Source: Methylobacterium sp. J-088
GTDB taxonomy: Bacteria > Pseudomonadota > Alphaproteobacteria > Rhizobiales > Beijerinckiaceae
Direction: 5' to 3'
Assembly: GCF_022829295.1 (NCBI RefSeq)
Contig: NZ_JAKSYH010000278.1
Span: 111,761 to 175,760, forward strand
DNA: 64,000 bases
Position 1 is the first letter of the stretch; each line of letters starts with the position of its first letter. Positions 1 through 8,674 of this stretch are shown here, piece by piece. The notes under the pieces are model-generated. The model did no database searches, was not told the DNA's origin, and worked only from the letters and a program-made list of their open reading frames with translations. The translations under genes were made by a program, and so were the position numbers.

Positions 1-1098
1 CTCGGCCTCGTCGCCGGTGCGCTTCTGCTCGGCGCCCTGTCGGGCCCGGCGCTTGCCCTGTCGCGGGTGAAGGACCTCGCCTCCATCGAGGGCGTGCGCC
101 AGAATCAGCTCGTCGGCTACGGCATCGTGGTCGGCCTCAACGGCACCGGCGATACGCTCAACAACATTCCGTTCACCAAGCAATCCCTCCAGGCGATGCT
201 GGAGCGGCTCGGCGTCAACACCCGCGGCGCCACGATGCGGACCCAGAACCTCGCCGCCGTCATGGTGACGGCGAGCCTGCCGCCCTTCTCCGCGCAGGGC
301 ACCCGGATCGACGTGACCGTCTCCTCGCTCGGCGATGCCAAGTCGCTCCAGGGCGGTACGCTGCTGGTGACGCCGCTGCTCGGCGCCGACGGCGAGGTCT
401 ACGCCCTGGCTCAGGGCTCGGTGGCGATCGCGGGTTTCGCCGCGGAGGGCGCCGCCGCCAAGATCACCCGGGGCGTGCCGACCAACGGACGCATCTCCAA
501 CGGCGCCAATATCGAGCGCGAGATCGCCTTCAAGCTGAACGACGCAAAAGCCCTGCGCCTGTCGCTGCGCAATCCCGATTTCACGACCTCGAAGCGGATC
601 GCGGCGGCGATCAACGATTTCATGGGCGCCGACACCGCCGAGCCCACCGACCCGGCCACCGTGACGATCCAGATCCCGGCCCGGTACAACGGCAACATGA
701 TCCGCCTGATCACCGAGGTGGAGCAGTTGAAGGTCGAGCCCGATCAAACGGCGCGGGTGATCGTCGACGAGCGCTCCGGCATCATCGTGATGGGCCGCGA
801 CGTCCACGTCTCCACGGTGGCGATCGCGCAGGGCAACCTGACCATCACCATCACCGAGCAGCCGCAGGTGAGCCAGCCGGCCCCACTCTCCAACGGCCGC
901 ACCACCGTGGTGCCGCGGACCGGCGTGAAGGTCGATACCGGCGAGGGCAACAAGCTGGCCCTGGTCAAGGAAGGCGTGAGCCTGCGCGAACTGGTCGATG
1001 GGCTGAACGCACTGGGCGTCGGCCCCCGCGACCTGATCTCGATCCTGCAGGCCATCAAGGCGGCCGGCGCCCTGCAGGCCGAGATCGAGCTGATGTGA
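1..1098 (+). CDS. flgI: Flagellar P-ring protein FlgI (5' end cut by window edge)
   Basis: FlgI forms the periplasmic P-ring around the flagellar rod in the peptidoglycan layer. The frame is open from base 1. The first ~20 residues in the window are a hydrophobic, Ala/Leu-rich stretch ending in ALA, the tail of a Sec signal peptide, so the true start lies upstream and a GTG at 67 is internal. The mature protein begins near SRVKDLASIEGVRQNQLVGY, the conserved FlgI start, followed by GLNGTGDTLNN and ending in LQAEIELM. About 365 residues are visible, close to the usual length. It overlaps or abuts the next flagellar gene and is read with it. Confidence 0.95.
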   Translation, partial: LGLVAGALLLGALSGPALALSRVKDLASIEGVRQNQLVGYGIVVGLNGTGDTLNNIPFTKQSLQAMLERLGVNTRGATMRTQNLAAVMVTASLPPFSAQGTRIDVTVSSLGDAKSLQGGTLLVTPLLGADGEVYALAQGSVAIAGFAAEGAAAKITRGVPTNGRISNGANIEREIAFKLNDAKALRLSLRNPDFTTSKRIAAAINDFMGADTAEPTDPATVTIQIPARYNGNMIRLITEVEQLKVEPDQTARVIVDERSGIIVMGRDVHVSTVAIAQGNLTITITEQPQVSQPAPLSNGRTTVVPRTGVKVDTGEGNKLALVKEGVSLRELVDGLNALGVGPRDLISILQAIKAAGALQAEIELM

Positions 1099-1124
1099 CG
1101 ATATCGTCAGTGGAGGGTACGATC

Positions 1125-1469
1125 ATGCTGCAAGACACCACCATCACGGCCAACGCAGCCGCGAGCCTCGGCACCGCAGCGGATGGCCGCATCGGCCCCG
1201 CCAGCAAGGCCAAGGCCTGGAAGACCGCGACCGAGTTCGAGTCGATGTTCCTCGAATCGAGCCTCGACCGGTTGACCCAGTCCCAGGGGACCGACGGCCC
1301 GCTCGGCGAGAACGGCACGGGCGGCGGCGTCTACCGTTCGATGCTGACCAAGGAATACGCGGGACAGATCGTGAAGAGCGGCGGCGTCGGCATTGCCGAT
1401 TCGATCTTCCGTGAGATCATGAAGATGCAGGGAGCAGCGAGCGATGGAGCGACCCATGCACAAGGCTGA
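1125..1469 (+). CDS. flgJ: Rod-binding protein, FlgJ N-terminal type
   Basis: A 114-residue protein matching the rod-binding domain of FlgJ, which caps or chaperones rod assembly in the periplasm. The segment KTATEFESMFLESSLDRL, then a Gly-rich linker, YRSMLTKEYAGQIVKSGGVG and IADSIFREIMK, is the typical rod-binding pattern. The muramidase half found in enterobacterial FlgJ is absent, as is usual in alphaproteobacteria. The ATG at 1125 is chosen because a GGAGG at 1112-1116 precedes it by 8 bases; an in-frame GTG at 1095 lacks such a site. The gene lies 26 bases after flgI and overlaps the next gene. Confidence 0.85.
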   Translation: MLQDTTITANAAASLGTAADGRIGPASKAKAWKTATEFESMFLESSLDRLTQSQGTDGPLGENGTGGGVYRSMLTKEYAGQIVKSGGVGIADSIFREIMKMQGAASDGATHAQG

Positions 1470-1929
1470 GCCATTGCGCGTCGCAGATCGCGTGACCGCG
1501 GAGGCGCTGGTCGCAGGCGTGCTCGGCATCATGGCGTCGCTCGAGGCTGTGCTGGCCGAGGAAGCGGACCACGTCCGCGCCGGGCGGCTGCGGGAGGGGA
1601 TCGCGGCGTCCGAGCCGAAAGCGGCGCTGGCCGCTGCCTACATGCAGGGGCTCGAAGTCGCCAAGGCGAACGCCGTGGCGCTGAAGCGCTTCCATCCCGA
1701 GGGCGTCGAGCGTCTGCGCGTAGCGCACCGGCAGTTCACCGCCGCCGTGGAAGCGAACCAGACCGTGCTCGACAGCGCCCGGACGGTGTCGGAGAGTCTG
1801 ATCAAATCCCTGGCCGAGGAGATCGGCCGCGCGCAGCTGCCCGCGACCTACGGCCGCCAGGCTCAGGCGCCCTCCCCTTATGGACGCGGCGTGCGCAGCG
1901 GGCCCCTGGTCCTGTCCCGGAACCTGTAG
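1444..1929 (+). CDS. FlgN-like flagellar export chaperone (probable)
   Basis: A 161-residue, mostly helical, Ala/Glu-rich protein without signal peptide or membrane segment. Size, helical heptads, position after flgI-flgJ and the C-terminal PLVLSRNL tail resemble the FlgN-type proteins of alphaproteobacteria, which escort FlgK and FlgL to the export gate; those two genes are read toward it from the other strand. The start at 1444 overlaps flgJ by 26 bases and has GGAG at 1431-1434; an ATG at 1456 is an alternative. The chaperone role rests on context and weak family resemblance. Confidence 0.65.
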   Translation: MERPMHKAEPLRVADRVTAEALVAGVLGIMASLEAVLAEEADHVRAGRLREGIAASEPKAALAAAYMQGLEVAKANAVALKRFHPEGVERLRVAHRQFTAAVEANQTVLDSARTVSESLIKSLAEEIGRAQLPATYGRQAQAPSPYGRGVRSGPLVLSRNL

Positions 1930-1949
1930 GACACCCGCGAACGGGGCGG

Positions 1950-2270
1950 TCAGCGGCGGCCGTTGCCGATCCGCACGTAGGTCCGAACCTCGCCCAGATC
2001 CGTGTCGGCGCGATTGTCGATCGCGAGGCGACCCGCGACGAGCGGCGCCATCGCCGGAGCGTGCCCGACGCGTAAATCCGTCCCGGCGGTCACCCGGCCG
2101 GAGATGCGCACGCAGCTGTCGCTGCCCGGCAAACGCACGAAACCTTGCCCCTTCGACGGGCATGGCACCGGCCCAGGCGCCACGGGCGCCTTCTGCAGCT
2201 CGGCGGCGAAGGCGGGGAAGCTCAGGAGGAGGGCTGCCAGGAGAGAGGGCGGCAGAAGCTTTTCCGGCAT
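1950..2270 (-). CDS. Small secreted protein resembling a porin N-terminus
   Basis: A 106-residue protein with a clear signal peptide (MPEKLLPPSLLAALLLSFPA, cleavage near AFA). The mature part contains CPSKGQGFVRLPGSDSCVR followed by ISGRVTAG, the pattern that opens the first beta-strands of rhizobial-type porins, with its two cysteines. Real porins are about 350-500 residues; this one stops at VRTYVRIGNGRR, after what would be two or three strands. It starts one base after the stop of the 86-residue gene upstream, so both are probably on one transcript. It could be a genuine one-domain envelope protein or the remnant of a porin; the intact reading frame and signal favour a real gene. Confidence 0.6.
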   Translation of the reverse strand: MPEKLLPPSLLAALLLSFPAFAAELQKAPVAPGPVPCPSKGQGFVRLPGSDSCVRISGRVTAGTDLRVGHAPAMAPLVAGRLAIDNRADTDLGEVRTYVRIGNGRR

Positions 2271-2271
2271 C

Positions 2272-2532
2272 TCAGGCGGCCTGTCGCGTCAACTGGCAGT
2301 GTAGGGAATCGATATAGCTTTCAACCTGAGCGATGAAGACATCGAGATCCGGCTCGATGGTGCGCAGCCGTGCGAGATCACGCAGGAGAATATCGAGGGC
2401 GATACGGCGTTCGTCCAAATGAGTGTAGCCAGCGGCGTACAGATCGATCGCCTGCTCGATCATGACGAGGGCGCCGACATCCGGCGTGGGACCAAGCCGG
2501 CGAACGCGTTCGACAGGTTCGGACAACGCCAT
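2272..2532 (-). CDS. Hypothetical protein in flagellar locus
   Basis: An 86-residue, soluble, mainly helical protein of unrecognised family. The start at 2532 is supported by an AGGAGAG-like ribosome site about 8 bases upstream (read on the - strand). It lies 150 bases downstream of flgL and directly upstream of the porin-like gene with one base between them. It has no cysteine pairs, signal peptide or membrane segment. Position alone suggests a flagellar or motility-linked role. Confidence 0.5.
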   Translation of the reverse strand: MALSEPVERVRRLGPTPDVGALVMIEQAIDLYAAGYTHLDERRIALDILLRDLARLRTIEPDLDVFIAQVESYIDSLHCQLTRQAA

Positions 2533-2682
2533 GCGAACCTCTCCTCACATCGGCGGCGTCGCCAAAACGTATCCGCACCCCACGGTTCACTGCGGGAAAG
2601 CGGCAAGACTATGATCGCGGCGGTCGATCGAGATCCGCTTCACCTCAGACGTGCGCGACAGCGCATCGGCTGCCGGAGGTCC

Positions 2683-4239
2683 TCAGCTGATGTAGTTGAC
2701 GAGCGAGAGCTTCGAGAGCGTGGCGGTGATCTGGTAGCTCGCCTGAAGCCGGTTTTGGACGTCGAGGAGTTTGGCAACGACTTCCTCGGTCGGGGCCTGC
2801 TCGATTCCGTCGATGGTATTCTGGACGGTGTTCTGGGTGGCCGCGTTGGTCGTGCCCGCATTGGTCAGACGCGCGGACGCGAGCGAGAGCTGGGTGACAG
2901 TATCTTGAACGCTGGGGCTGGTATACGCGGAGGTGAGGAGCTGTCCGGCCCGATCGACTACGGCCTGATAGGCCGTGTTGACGTCGCCGCTGGTCGTGGC
3001 CGGCAGGGCGTACGCCATCGTGGCGAGGCCGGTCAGCACCTTCTGGATCGAGGCATCGTTGGCCCGTGCGCCGGTGCCGACGCTGGCGCTCGCGCTGATC
3101 TGGACCGATTGCGTGTCGATCGCCGGGGTGCCGGAATCCTCGCCCTGATACCAGAGGACGGTGCTGTCCTTCGTTCCAGCGACGTAGCTCGGCGTGCCGC
3201 TTGGGTCGGCGATGCGCGGGGGATAGACAGGCTTGTTCGCCGAGCCTGTGAAGAAGTTCTGCGCGGCGGTCGCCGTCGAGCTGGCCGCCAGGGTGGTTCC
3301 GGCAGCGGCCTTCAGGGCGTTCTGCAAGGCCCCGTTGAGGCTGTCGGCGGTAGCGGCCGGACTTGCGCCAATCGTGAAGGTCGCCCCCGTCCCCGTGGAA
3401 GACGTTTCCGTCGTTCCGCCGACTGCGGTGAGCGTCAGAGTCGTCGAGGTCCCGTCGTGCATCTGCAGCGTAACCGTGACGCTGTCGCCGACGGCCGGCT
3501 GACCGGTCACGTTGAAGCTGACCGAGCCCGGCGTGCCGGATGTTCCAGTCACGGGGGCGGCGGTGATCGCGGTCGTCGACGACGAGGCATTGCCCAGGGT
3601 GAATCCGAAGGTCCCGCGGGTCGCGTCGTTCGGCTCCGAGACCACCACCGGGTTGTTGCCGGCGGACGAGACCGTCAGCCGCCCCATCCCCGATCCGAGA
3701 TCCGCCGCCACCTGGTCGGCGATGTAGCCCTGCAGGCCGAGCTTCTTGGTCCCGTCGCTGTTGGTCGATCCGTTGAGGATCGTGGTCCCATCGACCACCG
3801 GCTGGGTGGTCGCATTGCCGCCGCCGAACAGATAGTTGCCCGCGGCCGACTGGTTGAGCGTGTCGAGGGCGGTCTGCAGGTCCGACAGTGCGGTCGCGCG
3901 ACCGGCAACGGTGGTGGCCGCGGCACTCTGGAGGCCGTTGTTGAGCGCGTCCCGGGCGCTCGTCCCGATCGTCGCGACCTGCGTCAGGCTGGTGACCGCG
4001 AGATTCGTGCGCGTCTGGGCGATGCCGATGCCGGCGGCGTAGCCGGTGAGCGCGCTGAGCGTCGCCTGCGCGGAGAGCGCCGTCGAACGCCCGGAGCCGA
4101 GGCCGCCATAGGTCGTCGCCACCTTTCCGCTGGAGACCTGATTCGACAGGTCGTTCAGCTGGTTCTTCAGCGCCGTCAGGTGCGAGGCGTTGCGGGCCGT
4201 GATGTAGGAGCCGGCCGCGAAGGGCGTGATCGTCGTCAT
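2683..4239 (-). CDS. flgL: Flagellar hook-filament junction protein FlgL
   Basis: FlgL (HAP3) joins the hook, via FlgK, to the filament. The N-terminal flagellin-like helix region (TARNASHLTALKNQLNDLSN, then QVSSGK) and the C-terminal helix ending in LSKLSLVNYIS are both present and would pack as the D0/D1 coiled coil. The 518-residue length exceeds enterobacterial FlgL (about 317) because of a Thr/Ser/Gly-rich variable centre around residues 200-400, as in many alphaproteobacteria. It follows flgK by two bases and is the last gene of a flgE-flgK-flgL run. An alternative call is a flagellin, but the flgK neighbour favours FlgL. Confidence 0.88.
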   Translation of the reverse strand: MTTITPFAAGSYITARNASHLTALKNQLNDLSNQVSSGKVATTYGGLGSGRSTALSAQATLSALTGYAAGIGIAQTRTNLAVTSLTQVATIGTSARDALNNGLQSAAATTVAGRATALSDLQTALDTLNQSAAGNYLFGGGNATTQPVVDGTTILNGSTNSDGTKKLGLQGYIADQVAADLGSGMGRLTVSSAGNNPVVVSEPNDATRGTFGFTLGNASSSTTAITAAPVTGTSGTPGSVSFNVTGQPAVGDSVTVTLQMHDGTSTTLTLTAVGGTTETSSTGTGATFTIGASPAATADSLNGALQNALKAAAGTTLAASSTATAAQNFFTGSANKPVYPPRIADPSGTPSYVAGTKDSTVLWYQGEDSGTPAIDTQSVQISASASVGTGARANDASIQKVLTGLATMAYALPATTSGDVNTAYQAVVDRAGQLLTSAYTSPSVQDTVTQLSLASARLTNAGTTNAATQNTVQNTIDGIEQAPTEEVVAKLLDVQNRLQASYQITATLSKLSLVNYIS

Positions 4240-4241
4240 GA

Positions 4242-6071
4242 TCAGATCTGCAGCAGCTGGTTGAGCATGTCGCGGGCTGCGGAGAGCACGCGGGCGTTGG
4301 CACCGTAGGCGGTCTGAAGGGCGATCAGGTTCGACATCTCCTGGTCGATGTTGACCCCCGCCGCGGAGGAGAACCGGGCCTGCGCCGTGGAGAGCGCGGT
4401 CTGCTGCGTCGCGTCGATCGCGTTCGCGTTCGCGGAAGCCGCGCCCTGCGTCGCGATGATGTCCTGTGCGAAGCCCGCCACGGTGGCGCTGTAGGGTGCC
4501 GAGACCCCGCCGATCCCGCTCGCCGACGAGAAGGTCATCGCCGTGGAGGTCAGGGCCGAGAACAGGATCTGTGCGCGCTTGCCGGTCGCGGTCGGGTCCG
4601 TGGCGCTCGTCGCCGTCAAGAACGCCGTGTTGGCGGAGATGTTCTTGTTGATGGTGAGGCGCTGGGCGAGCCCCGCGAGCTTCGATCCACCGTCGAGCGA
4701 GCCCGTATAGAGGGTGTTGCCCGTGCCGTCGACGAACAGCGCGATCTGCGGATAGCCCGACGCGGGATCCGCCGAGGTCGGGACGGTGATGCTCGCCGTA
4801 CCGGTGACCTGCGGTGAGGCGGCCGAACTCGTGAGGGTGATCGCCGCGCCGGTGCCGGACGCCGACAGAGTGGGATCGAAAGCGCTCAGCGCCGCGCTAA
4901 CCTGGTTCGGATCCACCGGGATCCGGATCTTCGCCACCAGGGCGTTGGCATCGGCGGTCTGGCTCGCCGTGATCGGCGATGCATCATTGGACGCGACCAG
5001 GATGATGTTCCGGCCCGTGCTGTTCGCGTTGGCGGGGATGATCAGGGTGTTGCCGGCCTGGAGGCCGGTCAGGTCGATCGCGGCGGAATTGCCCGCCCCC
5101 TGGGTCGCCGTGACCTGCTTGTTGGTCAGCGCGGTGGCGAGACCCGCCGCAAGGTCGTCGAGCTGGCGCTGGGCCTGCGGCAGGGTCTGGTCGCGCAGCT
5201 CGAACTCGGCCGCGAGGCTGCCGGAGCGCAGCACATTCGGTGCGCCGAGGTCGATGATGCCACCGCCCGGCAGTGTGGCGGTGATGGTCCCGACCGAGCG
5301 CTGGTTCGGATCGGTCGCGTAGGTCGACGTGGCGTTCAGGGTACCGCGGCCGTCGAAGCTCAGGGAAGCCGCGGATCCGCGGTCGACCAGCGTCACGCCG
5401 GACTGGGTGATGACCGAGATCGTCCCGTCGCGCTGCGGGGTGGTCTTGACGTCCATGTAGCTCGACAAGCTCGTGACCGCCTGATCGCGCTGGTCCTGCA
5501 GATCGGCGATCGAGGCGCCGTCGGAGGTGTTCTGGATCTTCGTGTTCAGGTTCGCGATGCTGGTCAACAGCGCGCCCGCCGCGCTCGTATCGGAGCCGAG
5601 TTGCGCCTCGATCCCGCTGCGCAGGGACTGCACCGTATCGGCGGCGCTGTTGATCTGGCTGGCCAGCGCCGATGCGTTGCCGAGGACCGTCGTGCGCGCC
5701 GCCGCGGAGGTCGGGCTCGCGGCCAGCTCCTGCAACGACTCGGTGAAGGTGTTCAGCGTGCCGTCGAGCGACGTCGCGGTGCCCGGTGTGCCGTACAGGG
5801 CATCGAGCTGCGTGGTGATTCCGGCCTTGGTGCTGGTGTAGGCGGCGCCCGACGTCTCCAGCCGCAGCTGGTTGAGCGCCGCAGCGTCGAAGCTGCGCGT
5901 GATCTGCCCGGCCGCGACCCCGGAATTGTTGGGGCCGGTGGAGACCGTCGAGATTGTCCGCTTGACGTAGCCCGCCGTCCCCGCATTGGCTACGTTCTGC
6001 GAGACGACGTTGATCGCCGCCTGTGTGGCGGCCAGCCCCGCGGTGGCGGTCGAAAGCGCATTCAGCGACAT
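4242..6071 (-). CDS. flgK: Flagellar hook-associated protein FlgK
   Basis: FlgK (HAP1) is the first junction protein between hook and filament, exported through the flagellar type III apparatus. The N-terminus MSLNALSTATAGLAATQAAI and the following NVVSQNVANAGTAGYVKR is the rod/hook-type motif. The C-terminus QEMSNLIALQTAYGANARVL and ARDMLNQLLQI is the matching terminal helix. The 609-residue length is normal for the family. It lies 31 bases after flgE and two before flgL, so the three are almost certainly co-transcribed. Confidence 0.95.
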   Translation of the reverse strand: MSLNALSTATAGLAATQAAINVVSQNVANAGTAGYVKRTISTVSTGPNNSGVAAGQITRSFDAAALNQLRLETSGAAYTSTKAGITTQLDALYGTPGTATSLDGTLNTFTESLQELAASPTSAAARTTVLGNASALASQINSAADTVQSLRSGIEAQLGSDTSAAGALLTSIANLNTKIQNTSDGASIADLQDQRDQAVTSLSSYMDVKTTPQRDGTISVITQSGVTLVDRGSAASLSFDGRGTLNATSTYATDPNQRSVGTITATLPGGGIIDLGAPNVLRSGSLAAEFELRDQTLPQAQRQLDDLAAGLATALTNKQVTATQGAGNSAAIDLTGLQAGNTLIIPANANSTGRNIILVASNDASPITASQTADANALVAKIRIPVDPNQVSAALSAFDPTLSASGTGAAITLTSSAASPQVTGTASITVPTSADPASGYPQIALFVDGTGNTLYTGSLDGGSKLAGLAQRLTINKNISANTAFLTATSATDPTATGKRAQILFSALTSTAMTFSSASGIGGVSAPYSATVAGFAQDIIATQGAASANANAIDATQQTALSTAQARFSSAAGVNIDQEMSNLIALQTAYGANARVLSAARDMLNQLLQI

Positions 6072-6102
6072 CTCACACCCTCCGCGGCCCGGCGCTCAAC
6101 AC

Positions 6103-7449
6103 TCAGCGGATCACGTTGAGCAGATCAGACATCATCGTCTGAGCCGTCGACATGACCCGCGTGTTCGCAGAATAGGCCTGCTGGGTTACGATCATCTTAG
6201 AGAATTCGGTCGCAATGTCGGTGTTGGATTGCTCGATGCTCGCTCCTGAAATCGTGCTGCCGTTGAGCCCGGTGAGCGGCGGACCGGAATCGACCGTCTG
6301 GAGATAGTTGCCGCTCGTGTCGCCCTTCAGACCGTCCGGATTGGCGAACTGAGCGATGCCCACCGTGGCGATCGCCGCCACCGACCCGTTGGAAAACGTG
6401 CCGTTGACCTTGCCGTCGCTGCCGACATCGACGCTCGTCAGGGTGCCGGCGGAATTGCCGTCCTGGGTCAGCTTGTTCGTCGTGACGGCACCGCTCGTAT
6501 CCGAGTACTGCGTCAGGTTGCCGGCTCCGATGTTCATGCTGACACTTGGAAACGTGTAATCGCCGATGCTGATTGCGCCGAGGGGGACAGGATTGGCGGT
6601 CGGCGTCAGCATCTTGCCGGTGGAGTCGAACGTGAAGTCCGTCCCGACATTCTGCCAAGCGGTCGCGGTTGCCGAGACGGTCGGGTCGGACGCGTAGAAG
6701 AGATTCCACGTCGCCGGGGTGTTGCTGGCCGGGTCGGCATCCTTCATCTTCGCCCACCGCGTGCTCAAGGTCAGCGGCGCGCCGGTCGCCGTGTAGGCCG
6801 TGACGGAGGGGCCGGAGATGCTCTTGCTGACGAAATCCGGAGCGTTGGCCGCAGTGACCGAGGCTCCCGCCGCGCCATTGAAGGTGTCGTCCTTCGTGGC
6901 GGCGTAGTTGGCGGTCGCGGGCGTCGCCGGCAGGTTGGCGGCGTAAGTGATCGTGGTCGTCGCCTGAGCTGGGAGCGAGACGCTGCTGAGCTGGACGGGA
7001 CCCGTGCTGACCACCTGGCCGGTTTTCGGGTCGAGATTCGTGCCGGTCAGGTATCCGCCGGCTCCGTTGACCAGGTAGCCGTCCTTGTCCTGCGAGAAGT
7101 CGCCCCGGCGGGTGTACATGGTCGTGCCGCCCAGCGTCGAAGCGCCGTTCGCGTCGCCGGTCTTCTGCACCACCGTGAAGAAACCCGTGCCGCTGATGGC
7201 CATGTTGGTCGGCACGGTGGTCGCGACGATGTTGCCCGCCAGCGTGTTGGTCAGCTGCGACTGCGCCAGGACGGAACCGGAGGTTTCACGCTTGGGCGTC
7301 GATTCGTTCATCAGGTCGACGAAGCTGGTGTCGACGCGCTTGAACCCGGTCGTCTGCGAGTTCGCGATGTTCCCGGAGATGTTGCTGATGGCGTAGGATT
7401 GCGCCTGCAATCCGGAGACCGAGGTCTGCAGGGCTGAGAAAAGATCCAT
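6103..7449 (-). CDS. flgE: Flagellar hook protein FlgE
   Basis: FlgE polymerises into the flagellar hook. The N-terminus MDLFSALQTSVSGLQAQSYA leading into NISGNIANSQTTGFKRVDT, and the C-terminus IVTQQAYSANTRVMSTAQTM ending DLLNVIR, are the paired terminal helices of rod/hook proteins. The middle (residues 130-330) carries FlgE-type domains such as the ATTITYAANLPA segment. The 448-residue length fits. It is the first gene of flgE-flgK-flgL, so the promoter should lie in 7450-7740, which separates it from the divergent BLUF gene. Confidence 0.93.
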   Translation of the reverse strand: MDLFSALQTSVSGLQAQSYAISNISGNIANSQTTGFKRVDTSFVDLMNESTPKRETSGSVLAQSQLTNTLAGNIVATTVPTNMAISGTGFFTVVQKTGDANGASTLGGTTMYTRRGDFSQDKDGYLVNGAGGYLTGTNLDPKTGQVVSTGPVQLSSVSLPAQATTTITYAANLPATPATANYAATKDDTFNGAAGASVTAANAPDFVSKSISGPSVTAYTATGAPLTLSTRWAKMKDADPASNTPATWNLFYASDPTVSATATAWQNVGTDFTFDSTGKMLTPTANPVPLGAISIGDYTFPSVSMNIGAGNLTQYSDTSGAVTTNKLTQDGNSAGTLTSVDVGSDGKVNGTFSNGSVAAIATVGIAQFANPDGLKGDTSGNYLQTVDSGPPLTGLNGSTISGASIEQSNTDIATEFSKMIVTQQAYSANTRVMSTAQTMMSDLLNVIR

Positions 7450-7739
7450 GGCGAGCGATCCCGATGCGCGCCGGCACGGCCCGCAGCCCCAATCGGCCGC
7501 AACCGCTGTGCCAGGGCTAAGCCGTTGAAAACACTGAGTCCGTCGCGGAGCGACCCGGCAGCCTTGGCAGGCCGGACAGCCGGAGCCGGCAAATCCTGCC
7601 CAGCAGGCCCGTGATGGCCGCCAGCCCTCGTTTACGACGCGTTATCCGGACTCATGCGAGACTCGCCTTCGGCCAGGATCGGGTGCGGCGCGACCTGCCC
7701 GGAAGCGCCGAACCGGTGGGGATTTCAGGTCTCGGGATC

Positions 7740-8207
7740 ATGCGGGCGAAACGGACGAGCCTCGTCCACATCATCTACTTCTCGCGCCTGAACCTGTCGT
7801 CGGACGCGGCGAAGCGGTCGGAGCAGATCGGCGATATCGGCCGCATCGCCCAGAAGAAGAACGAGTTCGCGGTCATCACGAGTTTCCTCGTGATCGAGGG
7901 GAACTTCGCCTGCCAGGTCATCGAGGGCGAGCGCTCGTCCGTCCACGAGACCTTCGACCGGGTCAACGCCGACAGCCGCCATCGGGATGTGCAGATCAGT
8001 GAATGGCGTGAGATCGCCAAGCGCGAGTTCGTTCACTCCTTCAAGAGCGCGCAGCGCACGCCCGGGAACGAGACGCTGTTCGCCAAGGCCAACCTGCTGC
8101 CGATGCTCCAGCGCGGCACGCCGAAGGCCTCCGCGATCCACGGGCTGTGCCTGTCTCTGCAATCCGACACGATGTCCCGCCAGGGCATCGATCATCTCTT
8201 CGTCTGA
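7740..8207 (+). CDS. BLUF-domain blue-light sensor
   Basis: A 155-residue protein that is essentially one BLUF domain, a flavin-binding blue-light receptor fold. Seen directly: the Tyr in LVHIIYFSR, the Asn in KKNEFAVITSFLVIEG, the Gln in FACQVIEGE and the RHRDVQISEWREI segment. These correspond to AppA Tyr21, Asn45, Gln63 and the RH strand. The ATG at 7740 is chosen because the BLUF fold starts seven residues later; the open frame extends to 7611 without matching sequence. The response-regulator gene follows after 8 bases, so light signal and output are probably translated together. Confidence 0.85.
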   Translation: MRAKRTSLVHIIYFSRLNLSSDAAKRSEQIGDIGRIAQKKNEFAVITSFLVIEGNFACQVIEGERSSVHETFDRVNADSRHRDVQISEWREIAKREFVHSFKSAQRTPGNETLFAKANLLPMLQRGTPKASAIHGLCLSLQSDTMSRQGIDHLFV

Positions 8208-8215
8208 GCAGCGCG

Positions 8216-8674
8216 ATGTCCGAGAGCGATACGCCCCCGATCCTCATCGTCGATGATCAGGAGAAACTTCTCCGGCTGATCATCATGCTGATGACCCGGA
8301 TCGGTTTCCCGGATGTCGAGGGCGTCACCAGTGCGCCGGAGGCCCTGGAGCGTCTGCGCCAGCGCCGCTACGCCCTGGTGATCTCCGATCTCGATATGGA
8401 ACCGATGGACGGGCTCAGCCTGCTGCGCGAGATCCGCGCCGACGACGCGCTGATGAACACGCCGTTCATGCTCACCGAATCGTCCTTCGACTTCGAGGAC
8501 ATCAACCTCGCCCACCAAGCGGGGGCGGACGCCTTCATCCTCAAACCGTTCGACATGGCGGTTCTGAAGACGAAGCTGAAGCAGGTGCTCAACCGCAAAC
8601 CGCGCAAGCGCGAGGCGCCAATGGCGGCGGAATCGAGCTTGAGCGTGGAATTCCCGATGCTCGGGAAGTTCTGA
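8216..8674 (+). CDS. Single-domain response regulator paired with BLUF gene
   Basis: A 152-residue receiver-domain protein of the CheY type. The acidic pair is in ILIVDDQEK, the phospho-acceptor Asp in ALVISDLDMEPMDGL, the Thr in FMLTESS and the Lys in AFILKPFD. There is no DNA-binding or enzymatic output domain; about 25 C-terminal residues are basic and probably unstructured. The ATG at 8216 follows the BLUF stop by 8 bases. It may act on the flagellar motor or relay phosphate to a partner elsewhere; no histidine kinase is next to it. Confidence 0.88.
   Translation: MSESDTPPILIVDDQEKLLRLIIMLMTRIGFPDVEGVTSAPEALERLRQRRYALVISDLDMEPMDGLSLLREIRADDALMNTPFMLTESSFDFEDINLAHQAGADAFILKPFDMAVLKTKLKQVLNRKPRKREAPMAAESSLSVEFPMLGKF

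Noticed and set aside
1880..2317. 145-codon + frame overlapping the FlgN-like gene end
   Set aside because: Arg/Pro-rich shadow of the porin-like and FlgN-like genes.
2419..4308. Open frame of 629 codons on + opposite flgL
   Set aside because: Arg/Gly/Asp-rich shadow of flgL typical of high-GC coding DNA; flgL has clear family motifs on the other strand.
7611..7739. N-terminal extension of the BLUF gene
   Set aside because: 43 residues of basic, low-complexity sequence with no match before the BLUF fold; ATG at 7740 preferred.
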